From assembly GCF_905171775.1 (NCBI RefSeq), contig NC_053500.1:124598241-124662240 (forward strand): a DNA stretch of 64,000 nucleotides, written 5' to 3'. The notes beneath the pieces were generated by a model. The model did not search any database. It saw only the letters and a list, made by a program, of their open reading frames with translations, and was not told where the DNA came from. Position numbers and translations under genes: made by a program. Of the stretch, positions 20,123 through 31,533 are shown one piece after another; within the stretch, counting starts at the first letter, position 1, and the number at the start of each line of letters is the position of its first letter. Source of the DNA: Rana temporaria (Eukaryota > Chordata > Amphibia > Anura > Ranidae).

Positions 20123-20960
20123 TTTTTCCAAAGGAGAATCAGGATCAATAGTCTAAAATGTTCTGTCGACGCTGTTCCTGGGTCTTTACTACAAGAGTGG
20201 ACTTCTTCTCCTTGTGTCAATCCAATAGCTTCTTCACAAGTCAAGTGGTTTGTCTTTTTTGTGGCACACAACAGGCTGGCTCTTCCAGTTTGAGGATCTT
20301 AAGCGGTCTTCTAAATCACCGGGACTTTTAGAAGCATGAACAGAATTCGTCCTTTTTACGACTTTTGGCAAGTCAATCGTTGAGCTGAGGTCTGTCACTT
20401 GTGCCACTTTCTCAGGAGACCAGAGCTGTTCATGTCCCTGTCTGACTTTGGATCTGTTCTATATGTCAGGAAGAGTCACTGTCACAAAGTGTGACTGTCC
20501 TTGGCTAGAGTCGTTGGCTTAGCCTGACGCTGTTTCCATCTCGTTTTTCTCCCTTGCGCTTTTTCTTCTCTTTCCACTACTCACTTTTAATTCCCAAATT
20601 CTTTATTTTGCATTCTTCTTTTTCCCTCCAGCTCTCACACCTCTTCATCACATCCCTCTGATGTAAAATTCTCTTGTCTGTTTCCTAACGCTCCCTGTCT
20701 CCAGTGTCTGCATTCCCGGTATGGTTCTCTGAATCTTACTTTCTATCAGTCTGTTGTGACTTTCTGTCTTTCTCCAGTCTCCCTCTCTCCCCCTGTCCCT
20801 GACAGCTCCTCACAGCTCCCTCTATACCCCAGACCTGTAGAAGGGGAGGGGGTGATTGGGGTGGAGGGAGAGGAGGAGTTCTCTGGGATTAGAATAATAT
20901 ACCCCCCTGCTCTACCCTTTCCTGAAACTGTGTTACCTCTGCCAGCAGCAACATGAGACT
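20123..20960 (-). promoter_or_regulatory. emilin3: Probable 5'UTR and promoter side of emilin3
   Basis: Repeat-poor sequence upstream of the start codon. On the minus strand it offers TATA-like GGGGTATAGAGGG (about 20817-20829), a CCAAT next to CACCCCCTCCCC (about 20840-20859), and a further TATATTATT near 20892-20902. No transcription start can be fixed from sequence alone, and a 5' noncoding exon is possible. Confidence 0.3.
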
Positions 20961-21176
20961 CAGCCTGGCACTGCATGTCACATTCACCGCAGGCAGAGAG
21001 GCACACACGTGCACGGCGAGCATGTACGCTGCAACATTCAAAAAGTTCAGGAGAAGCGGAGACGTCCAGCCGGACTGCCAGCTCATCCTGACTCCAAGCT
21101 GCAGATTCCTCATGCACAGGAGCCTGTGTGCAATGTGTACCTAGACCCAAAGAACTCGCAGACAGTTTGTAGTTTA

Positions 21177-22723
21177 ATTCCGCGTACACACGGTCATTTT
21201 TCATCATGAAAAAAAAGTTGTTTTTCAAAAACGTCATTTAATCACTTGCTTACTGGGCACATAAACCCCCTTCGTGCCCAGGCGAAATTTCAGCTTCCGG
21301 CACTGCCTCGCTTTAACTGACATTTGCGCGGTCGTGCGACGTGGCTCCCAAACAAAATTGACGTCCTTTTTTCTCCACAAATAGAGCTTTATTTTGGTGG
21401 TATTTGATCACCTCTGCGGTATTTATTTTTTGCGCTATAAACAAAAAAAGAGCGACAATTTAAAAAATATATATATTTTTTTTACTTGTTGCTATAATAA
21501 ATATCCCAATTTTTAAAAAATAAATAAAAAATAATTCTCAGTTAAGGCCGATACGTATTTTTCGACGTATTTTTGTAAAAAAAAATAAAAAATCGCAATA
21601 AGCGACTGGTTTGCGCAAAAGTTATAGCGCCTACAAAATAGGGGACAGAATTATGATTTTTTTTATTTTTATTTTTTTTACTAGTAATGGCGGCAATCTG
21701 CGATTTTTATTGGGACTGCGATATTGCGACGGACGTATCGGACACTTTTGACACAAATTTGGGACCATTCACATTTATACAGCGATCAGTGCTATAAAAA
21801 TGCACTAATTACTGTATAAATGTGACTGGCAGTGAAGGGGTTAACACTAGGGGGTGAGGAAGGGGTTAAATGTGTATCCTGGGTGTGTTCTAACTGTGTG
21901 GGGGGAGGGGACTGACTGGGGGAGGTGACCGATGCTGTGTCCCTGTGTACAAGGGACACAGATCGGTCTCCTCTCCTCTGACAGCACGTGGAGCTCTGTG
22001 TTTACACACAGAGCTCCACGTCCCTGCTGTCTTACCGACGATCGCGTGTACCCGGCGGACATCGTGGCCGCCAGGTACACGCATCGGCTTCCCAGCGATA
22101 CGCCGGGACAGTGTTTACCCGCTGCGCGCCCCCCAGAGGCGCGTGGGGGTAATGCTTTTAAATGACGTCCAAAGACGTCCAGTTGGCACCTGAGAGCCGC
22201 GCTGTTGACGTCTTTTGTCAATAGCACGGGTCTCAAGTGGTTAAAATGATCGTGTGTGGGCTACACATCATTTTTCAGGTTCTGAAAAACGACAAAAAAA
22301 TTTTTTTAACGTCGTTTTAAACTATGTAGTTTTTCGGGTTGTAAAAAAATGATTGTGTGTGGGCTAAAACGACGTAAAAAACCCGCGCATGTCCAGAAGC
22401 AAGTTATGAGACGGGAGCGCCCGTTCTGGTAAAACTACCGTTCATAATGGAGTAAACACATTCATCACGCTGTAACAGACAGAAAAGCGCGAACCGTCTT
22501 TTACTAACAAGGAATCAGCTAAAGCAGCCCCAAGGCGAATGGAACTTCCCCTTTATAGTGCCGTTGTACGTGGTGTACGTCACCGCGCTTTGTTCATCAT
22601 TTTTTTCAAAACGATGGTGTGTGGGCAACGTCGTTTTAATGATGAAGTTGGGAAAACGTTGTTTTTTGGACATGCTGAAAAACGTTTTTTTTCATGATGA
22701 AAAATGATCGTGTGCACGCGGCA
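21177..22723. mobile_element. MITE family C, copy 1, split by a family D element
   Basis: Left part 21177-21237 (CCGCGTACACACGGTCATTTTTCATCATG) and right part 22245-22723 ending CATGATGAAAAATGATCGTGTGCACGCGGC are the two arms of one palindromic element. The core has 'cacgctgtaacagac' and 'cccctttatagtgccg', as in the copy at 48099. The middle is a later TTAA insertion. Confidence 0.8.
21242..22240. mobile_element. TTAA-flanked element family D, copy 1
   Basis: TTAA at 21238-21241 and 22241-22244; ends TCACTTGCTTACTGGGCAC and GGGTCTCAAGTGG. The conserved inner block has 'agagctttattttggtggta', 'gcgctataaacaaaaa' and 'aggccgatacgtatt'. A CTCF-like ACACTAGGGGGTGAG lies near 21844. No transposase, so non-autonomous. 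Confidence 0.85.
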
Positions 22724-22727
22724 TGAG

Positions 22728-22790
22728 TGATACCCTTTATTGGCTAACTTAGGTTGGTTCCGAAACCCACATTTTTAGCCACAAAGGGGT
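22728..22790. mobile_element. Left piece of a split repeat ('ataccctttattggctaac')
   Basis: 'gataccctttattggctaac' with 'ggttccgaaaccc' here and 'ggtttcagaatc', 'ctgaaagcctgacaaaggga' at 24046-24130 appear to be the two sides of one older element separated by the nested block between them. Confidence 0.45.
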
Positions 22791-22968
22791 TGATTTACTA
22801 AAGACACAGAGGGGATGATTTACTAAAGCCAGAGCTTAGTAAATGAGGTAAACCTTCTTTTTGCAAATAATACCCGGTCACGTGCAAGGAAAAAAAATAA
22901 AAATTTAAATAAAAAAACAGCATTATTGCTTGCACATGATGAAAGTCAGCAGAGTTTATGTTCATTTA

Positions 22969-23298
22969 GGCTCCGTTCACACCTGAGCAATCAGAAATGC
23001 TGACGGAATCGATGTGATTCCGCCTGCAATTCAAAATTGCGTCCCATTACTCCTTATCGGCACCCCAATCACAGCGTGATTTTGCAGGGTGATAAATCGT
23101 GCTGCAATCGCAAGGCAAGCTGCTTGTCTGTAAAAAATGTGCTTCTTTTTAACGGTAGCATTGTGCGTTGCGATATGCCGCCATTGCAACGCAATTTATT
23201 GCGTGACAATCGTGGCAAAATCGCGCTGCGATTGGGGTATCATTAAGAAGTAGTGAGATTTCGCCCGCAATTCGGATTGATTAGGTGTGAATGGAGCC
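22969..23298. mobile_element. N-type MITE ('GGCTCCGTTCACACC'), copy 1
   Basis: Ends GGCTCCGTTCACACCT and AGGTGTGAATGGAGCC with TTA on both sides (22966-22968, 23299-23301). The inside is rich in 'gcgattg/caatcgc' words. Confidence 0.8.
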
Positions 23299-23465
23299 TT
23301 ACTAAGCTCTGGAACAACTTCTCTCGAAGAGTGCAACTGCCCTTTACAAAGTGCACAGTCTATTTGCCTTTAGTAAATCAAGCCCATAGACTGTGCACTT
23401 TCCTTGCGTAGTTGCACGCTACAGGGACATTTGGTCCAAAGCTTAGTAAATGAGGTAAAGCTTAA

Positions 23466-23902
23466 ATGGGTTGTTAAGCTATCCTATGCATTATTGTGAA
23501 AAAGCACCTTGCACTCTACACCCCCCCCCCCCCCCCTCCAGCCCCCATTTTACTTACCTGAGCCCCAAATCTCTGCGGGTCGTTCTCTCCATGGCTGATT
23601 GGCTTCTTATTGGATAGATTGATAGCAGAGCAGCCATTGGCTCCTGTTGTCAAATACAGTGATGCGGCTGCCGGTATGCACGCCGAGTGTATAAAACGGG
23701 AGCACGCCCACAAGGTAACCCCCTCAGGAGAGAGCTTCCCAGAGGGGGTTAGCACTTGTGGGGAGGAGCAGGGACAGGCGCCGTGGGACCCCAGAAGCAG
23801 ATGTTCGGGGGCCACTCTGTGCAAAATGAACTGCACAGTGAAGGTAAGTATGACATATTTGTTATTTTTAAAAAAACTGAACCTTTAGTGTCCCTTTCAC
23901 TT
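23466..23902. mobile_element. Repeat family K, copy 2
   Basis: Same order as 4285-4710: poly-C run (23521-23536), 'ttttacttacctgagcc', GC-rich inverted middle, then 'gaaggtaagtatgac' and 'cctttagtgtcccttt'. Outward donors: ACTTACC at 23552-23558 and GGTAAGT at 23843-23849. Confidence 0.7.
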
Positions 23903-24138
23903 TGCAAAGTCACATGCAAGCAAAATAAAAAATACAGAATTTTTGCTTGCACATGATTGGATGATAGAAGACAGCAGAGCTTCCCCTCTTTTTCTAAGCT
24001 CTCCTCTTGCAAAGTGCACTCTATTAAACTTTAGTAAATCAACCCCATATTATGAGGGTTTCAGAATCTTTTTTAGAAATCTGAAAGCCTGACAAAGGGA
24101 TCGAAATGATCCCAAAACATACATTTTTAATAACTTAA

Positions 24139-25094
24139 CCACTTAACCCCCGGACCATATTGCTGGTCAAAGACCAGAGCACTTTTTGCGATTCGGCACT
24201 GCGTTGCTTTAACTGACAATTGCGCGGTCGTGCGACGTGGCTCCCAAACAAAATTGGCGTCCTTTTTTTCCCACAAATAGAGCTTTCTTTTGGTGGTATT
24301 TGATCACTTCTGCGTTTTTTAGTTTTTGCGCTATAAACAAAAATAGAGCAACAATTTTGAAAAAAATGAATATTTTTTACTTTTGCTATAATAAATATCT
24401 CCCAAAAATATATAAAAAAACATTTTTTTTCCTCAGTTTAGGCCGATACGTATTCGTCTACATATTTTTCGTTAAAAAAAATCGCAATACGCGTTTATTG
24501 ATTGGTTTGCGCAAAAGTTATAGCGTTTACAAAATAGGGGGTATTTTATGGCATTTTTATTAATATTTTTTTTTTTTACTAGTAATGGCGGCGATCGGCA
24601 ATTTTTTTTCGGTACTGCGAAATTATGGCGGACACTTCGGACATTTTGGACACATTTTTGGGACCATTGGCATTTATAGCGATCAGTGCTATAAAAATGC
24701 ATTGGATTACTATAAAAATGCCACTGGCAGTGAAAGGGTTAACACTAGAGGGCGGGGAAGGGGTTAAGTATGTCCCTGGGTGTGTTCTTACTGTAGGGGG
24801 GGTGGCCTCACTAGGGGAAATGACCGATCTTCTGTTCATACATTATATGAACAGAAAATCAGCATTTCCCTCCCTGACAGGACCGGAGCTGTGTGTTTAC
24901 ACACACAGCTCCCGCTCCCCGCTCTGTAACGAGCGATCGCGTGTACACGACGGCAATCGTGCCCGCCGGGCACACGCATGGGAGACGGGAGCGAGCGCCT
25001 AGTGGCCAGCGCGAGAGCCGACGTAGAGCTACGGGCTCTCGCGCAGGGGAGCCAACCTGCTGCCGTAAAATGACGGCGGCAGGTCGGTAAGTAG
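24139..25094. mobile_element. TTAA-flanked element family D, copy 2
   Basis: TTAA at 24135-24138 and 25095-25098; starts CCACTTAACCCCCGGACC. It shares the 'ctttcttttggtggtatttg' to 'gccgatacgtattcg' block with the other copies. A CTCF-like ACACTAGAGGGCGGG (13/15) lies at 24742-24756. The lysine/phenylalanine-rich open frame at 24237-24563 comes from its A/T runs. Confidence 0.85.
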
Positions 25095-25303
25095 TTAAAG
25101 CCCAGCTCCTGGCTATTTAAAAATGATCCCTTGCAGAGAGGCTGCACTTGCACTGCAAGGGTTATTAGCTAATTTTGTCTAGGGGAGAGGAGAAACCGTT
25201 TTACTTATCAAATTCGACGCTGTCCAGGCAAGGTGCGCTCCCCGGGATTCTCGCATCTAGAGCAAGGCTATGAACCCTGCTCTGGTCTTGATAATGTCAG
25301 TAC

Positions 25304-25595
25304 CAGGGGCGGACTGACAACTCATGTGTCCCCCGGGCAAAAGAAGATTATGGGGTCCCTGGGCTTACAGATGGTCACCACGCCAGGAGGCAGTACAGAG
25401 GCGGGGCAGCTAAAATCTCTGGATTTTCACATCAAAAGCATGTCAGTTTCGGACATATCAGGGACAGATGTAAAAAAAACACAGATTTTTACAACTATCC
25501 TTGGTTTTACTGAGCCTGGCAACCCTGATGGGGCCCCCTAGTGGCATGGGGCCCTCGGGCAGTGCCCGAGTGACTTAATATTCAGTCCGCCCCTG
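25304..25595. mobile_element. hAT-type MITE family J, copy 2
   Basis: CAGGGGCGGACTGACA to TCAGTCCGCCCCTG with the perfect 8-bp duplication GTCAGTAC (25296-25303, 25596-25603). Inverted relative to copy 1. The core CCACTAGGGGGC is present on the minus strand at 25533-25544. Confidence 0.9.
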
Positions 25596-25603
25596 GTCAG
25601 TAC

Positions 25604-26110
25604 TCTAGGCCACTGTAGCGCAGGCTTGCAAAAGCTAGCGGACTATCTGGGAGAAGAAGGAGCGGAAGATTGGGTAAGTATATCTCCTTTTATTGTTCCT
25701 CTTGAATAATTTTTTTATTTGCCCGGAGTTGGGCTTTAAGTTAGGCTGGCAATACACTGTAAAAATGTCGCACAGTTCCTGATTTCCTAATGAAACAGCA
25801 GAAATTTGTTTCATTGGTGGTCCTAGAATTAAAAAACTCAATGGGCAGCACCGCGAACCGCCTGAAGAGCGTGTGGTTTTAACCCTTTTTTGGCCGCTAG
25901 CGGGGGTTAAAACGCCCTGCTAGCAGCCGAATAGCGCCGCAAAAACCGCCGATGCCCCCACCACCCCAGTGTGAAAGTAGCCTTAATTAAAAAATCAAAC
26001 AAACTGTGCAGACAATTGTCAGCTTAACAGCACTTGGATCAAACAAGCATTATTTGGGCATGCAGTAAATTTGTCCATCCATGCTGTTTAGTATTAATGG
26101 TAGGCAAAAT
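25604..26110. other. No gene; includes half of an N-type MITE
   Basis: 25843-25985 ('accgcgaaccgcctgaagag' to 'ccagtgtgaaagtagcctta') looks like the right half of an N-type element. The rest is unassigned. Confidence 0.45.
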
Positions 26111-26464
26111 AAGTCTCCTTTCACACTTGTGAAAATCCAAAGTCATGCGATTTTAATTGCAACTCTACATTGCAACTCTGATGCAACTTTGAATGGGTGT
26201 GACTTGGATACGACCTTGGCTGTTAACTTTGGCTTTGACTGTTACATAACTGTCGCATTGATAACATTAAGATGCGACTTTTAAGAATTTACATTGCAGT
26301 CTTTGGCACTCAAGTTGCATGAAAGTCAATGAAAGTAGTGTAGGGAGCTTTTGAAAGTTGCATAGATTTGAACGGCTTCCATTGAAATGCATGGGCTGTG
26401 ACTTGTCATGCGATTTATGTGTCACAAGTCCCATGACAAGTCGCAGAAATGTGAATGGAGCCTA
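26111..26464. mobile_element. N-type MITE, copy 2
   Basis: Begins near 'gtctcctttcacacttgtg' and ends 'aaatgtgaatggagcct'. The inside is an imperfect inverted array of 'catgcgatttt', 'gcaact' and 'gacttg' words. Confidence 0.65.
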
Positions 26465-27254
26465 AATCTGTGGCCAGCGTTACTCGCAACCCAACTCATT
26501 AACCTAACCCTTGCCTTTCAACTCAGCCTTAAGGACCTCTACCCCTAAACTTTAACCAAACCCCTAAAACCCAAGCTCATCCATAGTTCTAACACCAATA
26601 ATATTGTTAGGATAAAAACAGTACCAATAATATTAAATGTAATCTAAATGTTATTACTCATAATGCTACCAAGCAAGAAAAAGAAAACTGCATACACAAG
26701 ACATCATAAGCTGTAATATATCAACAGCATAGAAATGTTGGCACCAATCATATAATTCATCAAATTATCGGGCACAAAAAAAAAAAAAATGAATCTATTG
26801 CATGCATATCCAGTGCTTAATGGAAAGGAGTGATGGCCAAAGAAAAGGATAGTTGATAGTTGGCGTATGTGTGTATATAAGTGTGCTGAGGGTACTGACA
26901 GCATTCCTCACCTTATTGTCACTAAACAGAGACGTCTGTCTTTTTGATGCCATTGATGTGTCACCTCCCACCTCATCGGCTGAACAAATACCAATAGTTA
27001 CAGAATTCCCAGCACCGGCCTTCCTTGATCATTACCACCAGGGCACCAAGTAATTGAGTAAACTAACATCAGAAGGGGCTGAAGAGCAGGGGCACAGGGT
27101 AATGAGCAAACATACACAGATGTATCCAGTTATCAACCATACATTATGTCTGGCCGCAGGCGCAAACATAAACATGTGATCGATTTACAATTGTCCCAAG
27201 TCCCAAAGTCACAGTATTGCGTTTGGATGTTAGAAAGCCACTCTAAGAAGCATG
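26465..27254. other. No gene seen
   Basis: Unique-looking DNA with an 'aaccctaaa'-like C/A-rich patch at 26500-26570 and an A-run at 26777-26790. No repeat ends or coding features. Confidence 0.45.
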
Positions 27255-27477
27255 AAATGCTGCAACTAATCCAAAATCAGAAATGGTGCAACTAATCCAA
27301 AATCAGAAATGGTGCAACTAATCCAAAATCAGAAATGGTGCAACTAATCCAAAATCAGAAATGGTGCAACTAATCCAAAATCAGAAATGGTGCAACTATT
27401 CCAAAATCAGAAATGGTGCAACTAATCCAAAATCAGAAACAGGCAACTGTGCCAAACTCATAAATGGTGCAACTAAT
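27255..27477. repeat. 26-bp minisatellite, left part
   Basis: Seven near-identical units AAATGGTGCAACTAATCCAA+AATCAG (26 bp) from 27255 to 27436, then one degenerate unit and a partial one. It resumes at 28159-28205 after a hAT insertion. Confidence 0.9.
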
Positions 27478-28158
27478 CAGGGCCGCCGAATTATGGGGCC
27501 CCTTACACAGCTTTGGAGCCGGTTCACACTGGGGCGGCACGACTTCGGGAGCGACTCGGCAAGGCGTCCTAAAAGCGACTTTAGAGGCGACTTGCAAAAT
27601 GACTTCTGTATAGAAGTCAATGCAAGTCGCCCCAAGTCGTACAAGAACCTTTTTCTAAGTCGGAGCGACTTGCGTCGCTCCAATTAGAACGGTTCTATTG
27701 AATAGAATGGGACGCGACTTGTCAGGCGGCTGAGTCGTCTGACGAATAACCCCAGTGTGAACCGGCTGTTAGGCATGGGTCCCCTGTAGCAGAGAACGGG
27801 GGGGGGGGGGGTTCTGCCACCTCAAATTGAGAAAAAGGGGGGCTTGCCCTGTGGACCTCTGGGCCCCTTACAGAAAAAAAATATATAAAATATAAATATA
27901 TATAAAAAAAGTATATAAAAAAAGGGGGTTTATTATTAAAGGCCCTTTTTTAAAAAGGAAAAAGAAAAAATATATATAAAAAAGGTCCCTGGGGACCTCT
28001 GGGCCCTTTAAAAAAAAATGTCAAATTAAAAAAAGTGGGGTTGCCATCCGGGGCCCTTGCAAAAAAAATATATATGAAAAATATATATATAAAAAAAGGG
28101 GGTTGCCATCCATGCCCCTTACAGGTGTACTGCCTGTACCCCCCTGATGGCGGCCCTG
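27478..28158. mobile_element. hAT-type element inserted in the 26-bp minisatellite
   Basis: Ends CAGGGCCGCC and GGCGGCCCTG, flanked by the perfect 8-bp duplication CAACTAAT (27470-27477, 28159-28166), itself part of the repeat unit. It contains a nested N-type MITE and A/T-rich runs (27868-28115). No transposase. Confidence 0.88.
27517..27768. mobile_element. N-type MITE nested in the hAT element
   Basis: Perfect 18-bp inverted ends AGCCGGTTCACACTGGGG and its complement; inner 'gcgact/agtcgc' palindrome words. It sits entirely inside the hAT element, so it is younger or was carried along. Confidence 0.8.
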
Positions 28159-28205
28159 CAACTAATTCAAAATCAGGAAATGGTGCAACTATTCCAAAAT
28201 CAGAA

Positions 28206-28612
28206 AGGAACAAGAAGAGGGGCGCCTCTGAGTATGTATCATAAGAATAATTTAATAAACAACAACATCCACTCACATGGAGAACAGGTAAGTTGCATTC
28301 AAATCCGGTTGCTGGGCTGAATAAATGAAAGTGGGACTGCAAGTCACAGCAAGTCCTGTAAATCTGGCACCACATCAGATCCGTACAGGATGGAGTGGGA
28401 TGGCTGGCATCAGAAAGGGTGCGACGAAGGCCCCCTTCACACGGGGTGGATCAGTAATGATCTGCCCCGTGAACCTCCGCTTGCTCAGCGGGGATCACCC
28501 CCCTTTGTCCCTAGTGGTCTGCCCAGTGTCCTGCATGTACTTTTATATAATAAAAACTGTTCTTTCTCCCTGCAAACTGTAGATTGTCCATAGCAACCAA
28601 AAGTGTCCCTGT
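28206..28612. other. No gene; partial N-type repeat at 28427-28515
   Basis: 'aaggcccccttcacacgggg' at 28427 followed by 'cctccgcttgctcagcgggg' is the left part of the same repeat whose right part appears at 47743-48095. The rest is unassigned. Confidence 0.45.
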
Positions 28613-28896
28613 GCCTAGGTTCACACTGCTGCGAATTCAAAATGCGTGATTTTACCGCGATTTCGCGGCTGCGATTTTGCCGCGATTTTGCCGCGATTTC
28701 AGCCGCAATTTAATGTAAATCGCGGCCCGAAATCGCAAAAAGTAGTACAGGAACTACTTTTTTAAATCGCAGATGCGGCGTCGCACTGATTAGGACAGTG
28801 CCATTGCCGACAATTGCCGCCAATTTGAGATGCGATTTGACATGTCAAATCGCATCTCAAATCGTTCCAAATCGTACCCAGTGTGAATCAGGGCTC
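28613..28896. mobile_element. N-type MITE, copy 4
   Basis: 'ctaggttcacactgctgcg' to 'cagtgtgaatcagggct'; the inside has 'gcgatttcgcgg', 'ttgccgcgatttt' and complementary 'aaatcgcatct' words. Confidence 0.7.
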
Positions 28897-29187
28897 AATG
28901 TCAAAAGTGGTTTTAGAGGAGCTAGAAAACAACGATAATAAATTATAATCACTTGCAGAATTGAGCGATAGCGATTTGTGGGATAACATTAAATGTGTTC
29001 AAGGGCAGTTGAAAAAAATGCCCAAATGCCTCTGAAGTCGAGTTTACCAGCGTCTCGTGTGCATGGGGCCTAAAACGCCAAATTTTCATGCAAAATAATG
29101 GTACCGCTTTCAGGTCCTAAAACCAGAAAGAATCATACCGCCAGGGAGGTTAAATCCCCTGATATACAGCTAAACACTAGAAACTAA

Positions 29188-29922
29188 GGCCCAGATTCTC
29201 ATAGAATCGCGCAAAACTGTGCGGGTGTAACGTATCTCATTTACGTTACGCCGCCGCAAGTTTTACAGGCAAGTGCTTTATTCACAAAGCACTTGCGTAG
29301 TAAAGTTGCGGCGGCGTAGCCTAAATCACACGGCGCAAGCCTGCCTAATTCAAATTAGGCGGGTAGGGGGCGTGTAGTATTTAAATTAAGCGCGTTCCCG
29401 CGCCGAATGTACTGCGCATGTGCCGTCCGTCAAATATCCCAGGGTGCATTGCTCCAAATGACGTCGCAAGGACGTCATTGGTTTCGACGTGAACGTAAAT
29501 GGCGTCCAGCCCCATTCACGGACGACTTACACAAACGACGTAAATTTTTAAATTTCGACGCGGGAACGACGGCCATACTAAACATTGATTGCGCCTCATA
29601 TACCCAGATGCAACTTTACGCTGGGACAAGCCTAACGTAAACGTCGTAACTTTACTGCGTCGACCGCGCGTACGTTCGGGAATTCGTGTATCTAGCTTAA
29701 TTGCATACTCGACGGGGAAAACGACGGAGGCGACACCTAGCGGACAAAAAATAATTGCATTTAAGATCCGACAGCGTAAGAGCCTTACGCCTGTCGGATC
29801 TAATGGATATCTATGCGTAACTGATTCTAAGAATCAGTCGCATAGATACGACGGCCCAAATTAGGACTTACGACGGCGTACATGGCGTTGCGCCGTCGTA
29901 AGCCCTTTGAGAATCTGGGCCC
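29188..29922. mobile_element. Family E MITE, copy 6
   Basis: Ends GGCCCAGATTCTCA and TGAGAATCTGGGCC. The octamer is degraded to AATTGCAT (29699-29706). The CTCF-like site at 29729-29743 (minus strand CCGCTAGGTGTCGCC) has one mismatch and keeps the 23-bp spacing. Confidence 0.85.
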
Positions 29923-29937
29923 AAAAGACTAAAAGAA

Positions 29938-30363
29938 CCGCACTGTACACTAACACGATCGGTCCATCTGATGAGAGTGATCTGATGGACCGTTGTCGTC
30001 GTTTAACCGATGAAGCTGACTGATGGTCCGTCGCGCCTACACACCATCAGTTTAAAAAAACGATTGTGTCAGAACACGGTGACGTAAAACACAACGACGT
30101 GCTGAAAAAACCGAAGTTCAATGCTTCCAAGTATGCGTCGACTTGATTTTGAGCATGTGTGGATTTTTAACAGATGGTTGTGCCTACTAATGATCGGTTT
30201 TGACCTGTCGGTTAGGCGTCCTTCGGTTAAATTTTAAAGCAAGTTCCTATTTTTTTAACCGAAGGTTAAATAACCTATGGGGCCCACACACGATCGGTTA
30301 TGACCGATGAAAACGTTCCTTCAGACCGTTGTCCTCTGGCTATCCTATCGTGTGTACGAGGCC
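29938..30363. mobile_element. MITE family B, copy 3
   Basis: 'taacacgatcggtccatctg' to 'atcgtgtgtacgaggcc'. Core words shared with other B copies include 'ccgatgaagctgactgatgg', 'ggtgacgtaaaacacaacga' and 'gcatgtgtggatttttaac'. Confidence 0.8.
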
Positions 30364-30880
30364 CAAGAGTAGCAAGCATCAATTCTGCAACATGGTTTTC
30401 AATGGACTTCAAGCTATTCTACAGTGGGGTGAAAGTCCAGGAGGCCCTGCTTCCCCTGCCCCAACCCCAGACGGCCTGCTATTTCCTGAGATTAAAGCAC
30501 CTTATAGAAAACACTCCGAGAATTTCTCCCTGCGTCTTGCTTTGCGCACCAAGTACTCCGGATTTCTGGGGAAGGGAGGGGGTGTAGAAAGACTATAATA
30601 CAGGGATAAGTGGCAGCACTGGGTACAGGGTGAAGGTTGCCTACTAGTTGATCCATACATATGTTATGCTTCAAAAGCGGCACTTTCCTCACAATTTCTG
30701 TCAGCTCTTTGTTTCTATTCTTCGACCTTGAGTGTGCAATGTCAATAATGTAATTTAGCCATGATAAAGAATTTTGTTTAGATTTGTCCAAGTCTGCATG
30801 TATATTTATGTCTGTTAGAGTTAGTGTGTCACCCTGACTGATAATAACCCCCTATTTATGGTTTTAGCCCTTACATACAA
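30364..30880. other. No gene seen
   Basis: No recognised repeat ends or coding pattern. Confidence 0.45.
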
Positions 30881-31054
30881 GTACCGTATTTATCGGCATA
30901 TAACGCGCACAGGCGTATAACACGCACCCTAACTTTAAGAGGGAAGTTTCAGGAAAAAAACTTTCCACAGCCCCCTGCATATATAACACGCAGGCACAGT
31001 TTACCCTCTATTTTCAGGGTAAAAAAGTGAGTGTTTTACGCCAATAAATACAGT
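30881..31054. mobile_element. Short repeat family Q, copy 1 ('accgtatttatcggc')
   Basis: Inverted-like ends ACCGTATTTATCGGC and GCCAATAAATACAGTA around 'cgcacaggcgtataacacgc' and 'accctctattttcagggt'. A second copy is at 45204-45370. Confidence 0.7.
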
Positions 31055-31145
31055 AATAATAATATATATCATAAATAAATAATATAATTATAAATAATAA
31101 TAAATATAAATAAATAATAAGAATATAATAAATAATATATCAAAA
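31055..31145. repeat. A/T-rich simple repeat
   Basis: Irregular 'aataataaat/ataaat' run. Confidence 0.75.
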
Positions 31146-31533
31146 AGGGCTCTTGCACATGGACGTCCTGAGCCTGCGCAATGTAAATTCAGTCATTTAT
31201 GTCTTTTGGCGATGGTGCGCAGCACCTGGGCTTCTCGAGCGGGAGCATAATCTGGGATTTACGTTGCAAGAGCCCAAATTCTGTTTGCATGTTTGTAATG
31301 TTACACTAATGGGTAGAACATTCTTTAAAGTGAACTCATAAAGAGTTTCCTGAGCTAAACTCAAAATGAAGGCCTCTTGAGCCCCTATAGGGAAAGAGAG
31401 CCTTGACTGATGGGGGCATGGCCAGGTGCTGGGCAATGTGCGTGAATGGTCGCCAAGGATTGGTCGAACTATAGGGGATGGGCTGGGCCTGAGCTCAGAA
31501 AAAGTATTGCCCCAGGGAATTCTGGGACTTTAA

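Larger units (their letters stand above)
22792..24046. repeat. Nested MITE cluster bounded by 'ggttgatttactaaa'
   Basis: Outer words GGGGTTGATTTACTAAA (22787-22803) and TTTAGTAAATCAACCCC (about 24030-24046) are complementary. Inside are 'gcttgcacatgat' palindromes, a complete N-type MITE (22969-23298) and a family K copy (23466-23902). Layering is read from interrupted inverted repeats. Confidence 0.6.

Noticed and set aside
20746..21237. 163-residue minus-strand open frame upstream of emilin3
   Set aside because: No recognised domain; the N-terminal part comes from the family C MITE at 21177 and the rest covers the probable promoter.
24237..24563. 108-residue lysine/phenylalanine-rich open frame (also at 34718 and 55481)
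   Set aside because: The same frame appears in family D copies; it reads the A/T-rich block and has no conserved start or domain.
26500..26575. Telomere-like 'aaccctaaa' words
   Set aside because: Irregular and short; not a (TTAGGG)n array.
27255..28205. CRISPR-like regular repeats
   Set aside because: Units are contiguous with no unique spacers, and the context is vertebrate; it is a minisatellite.
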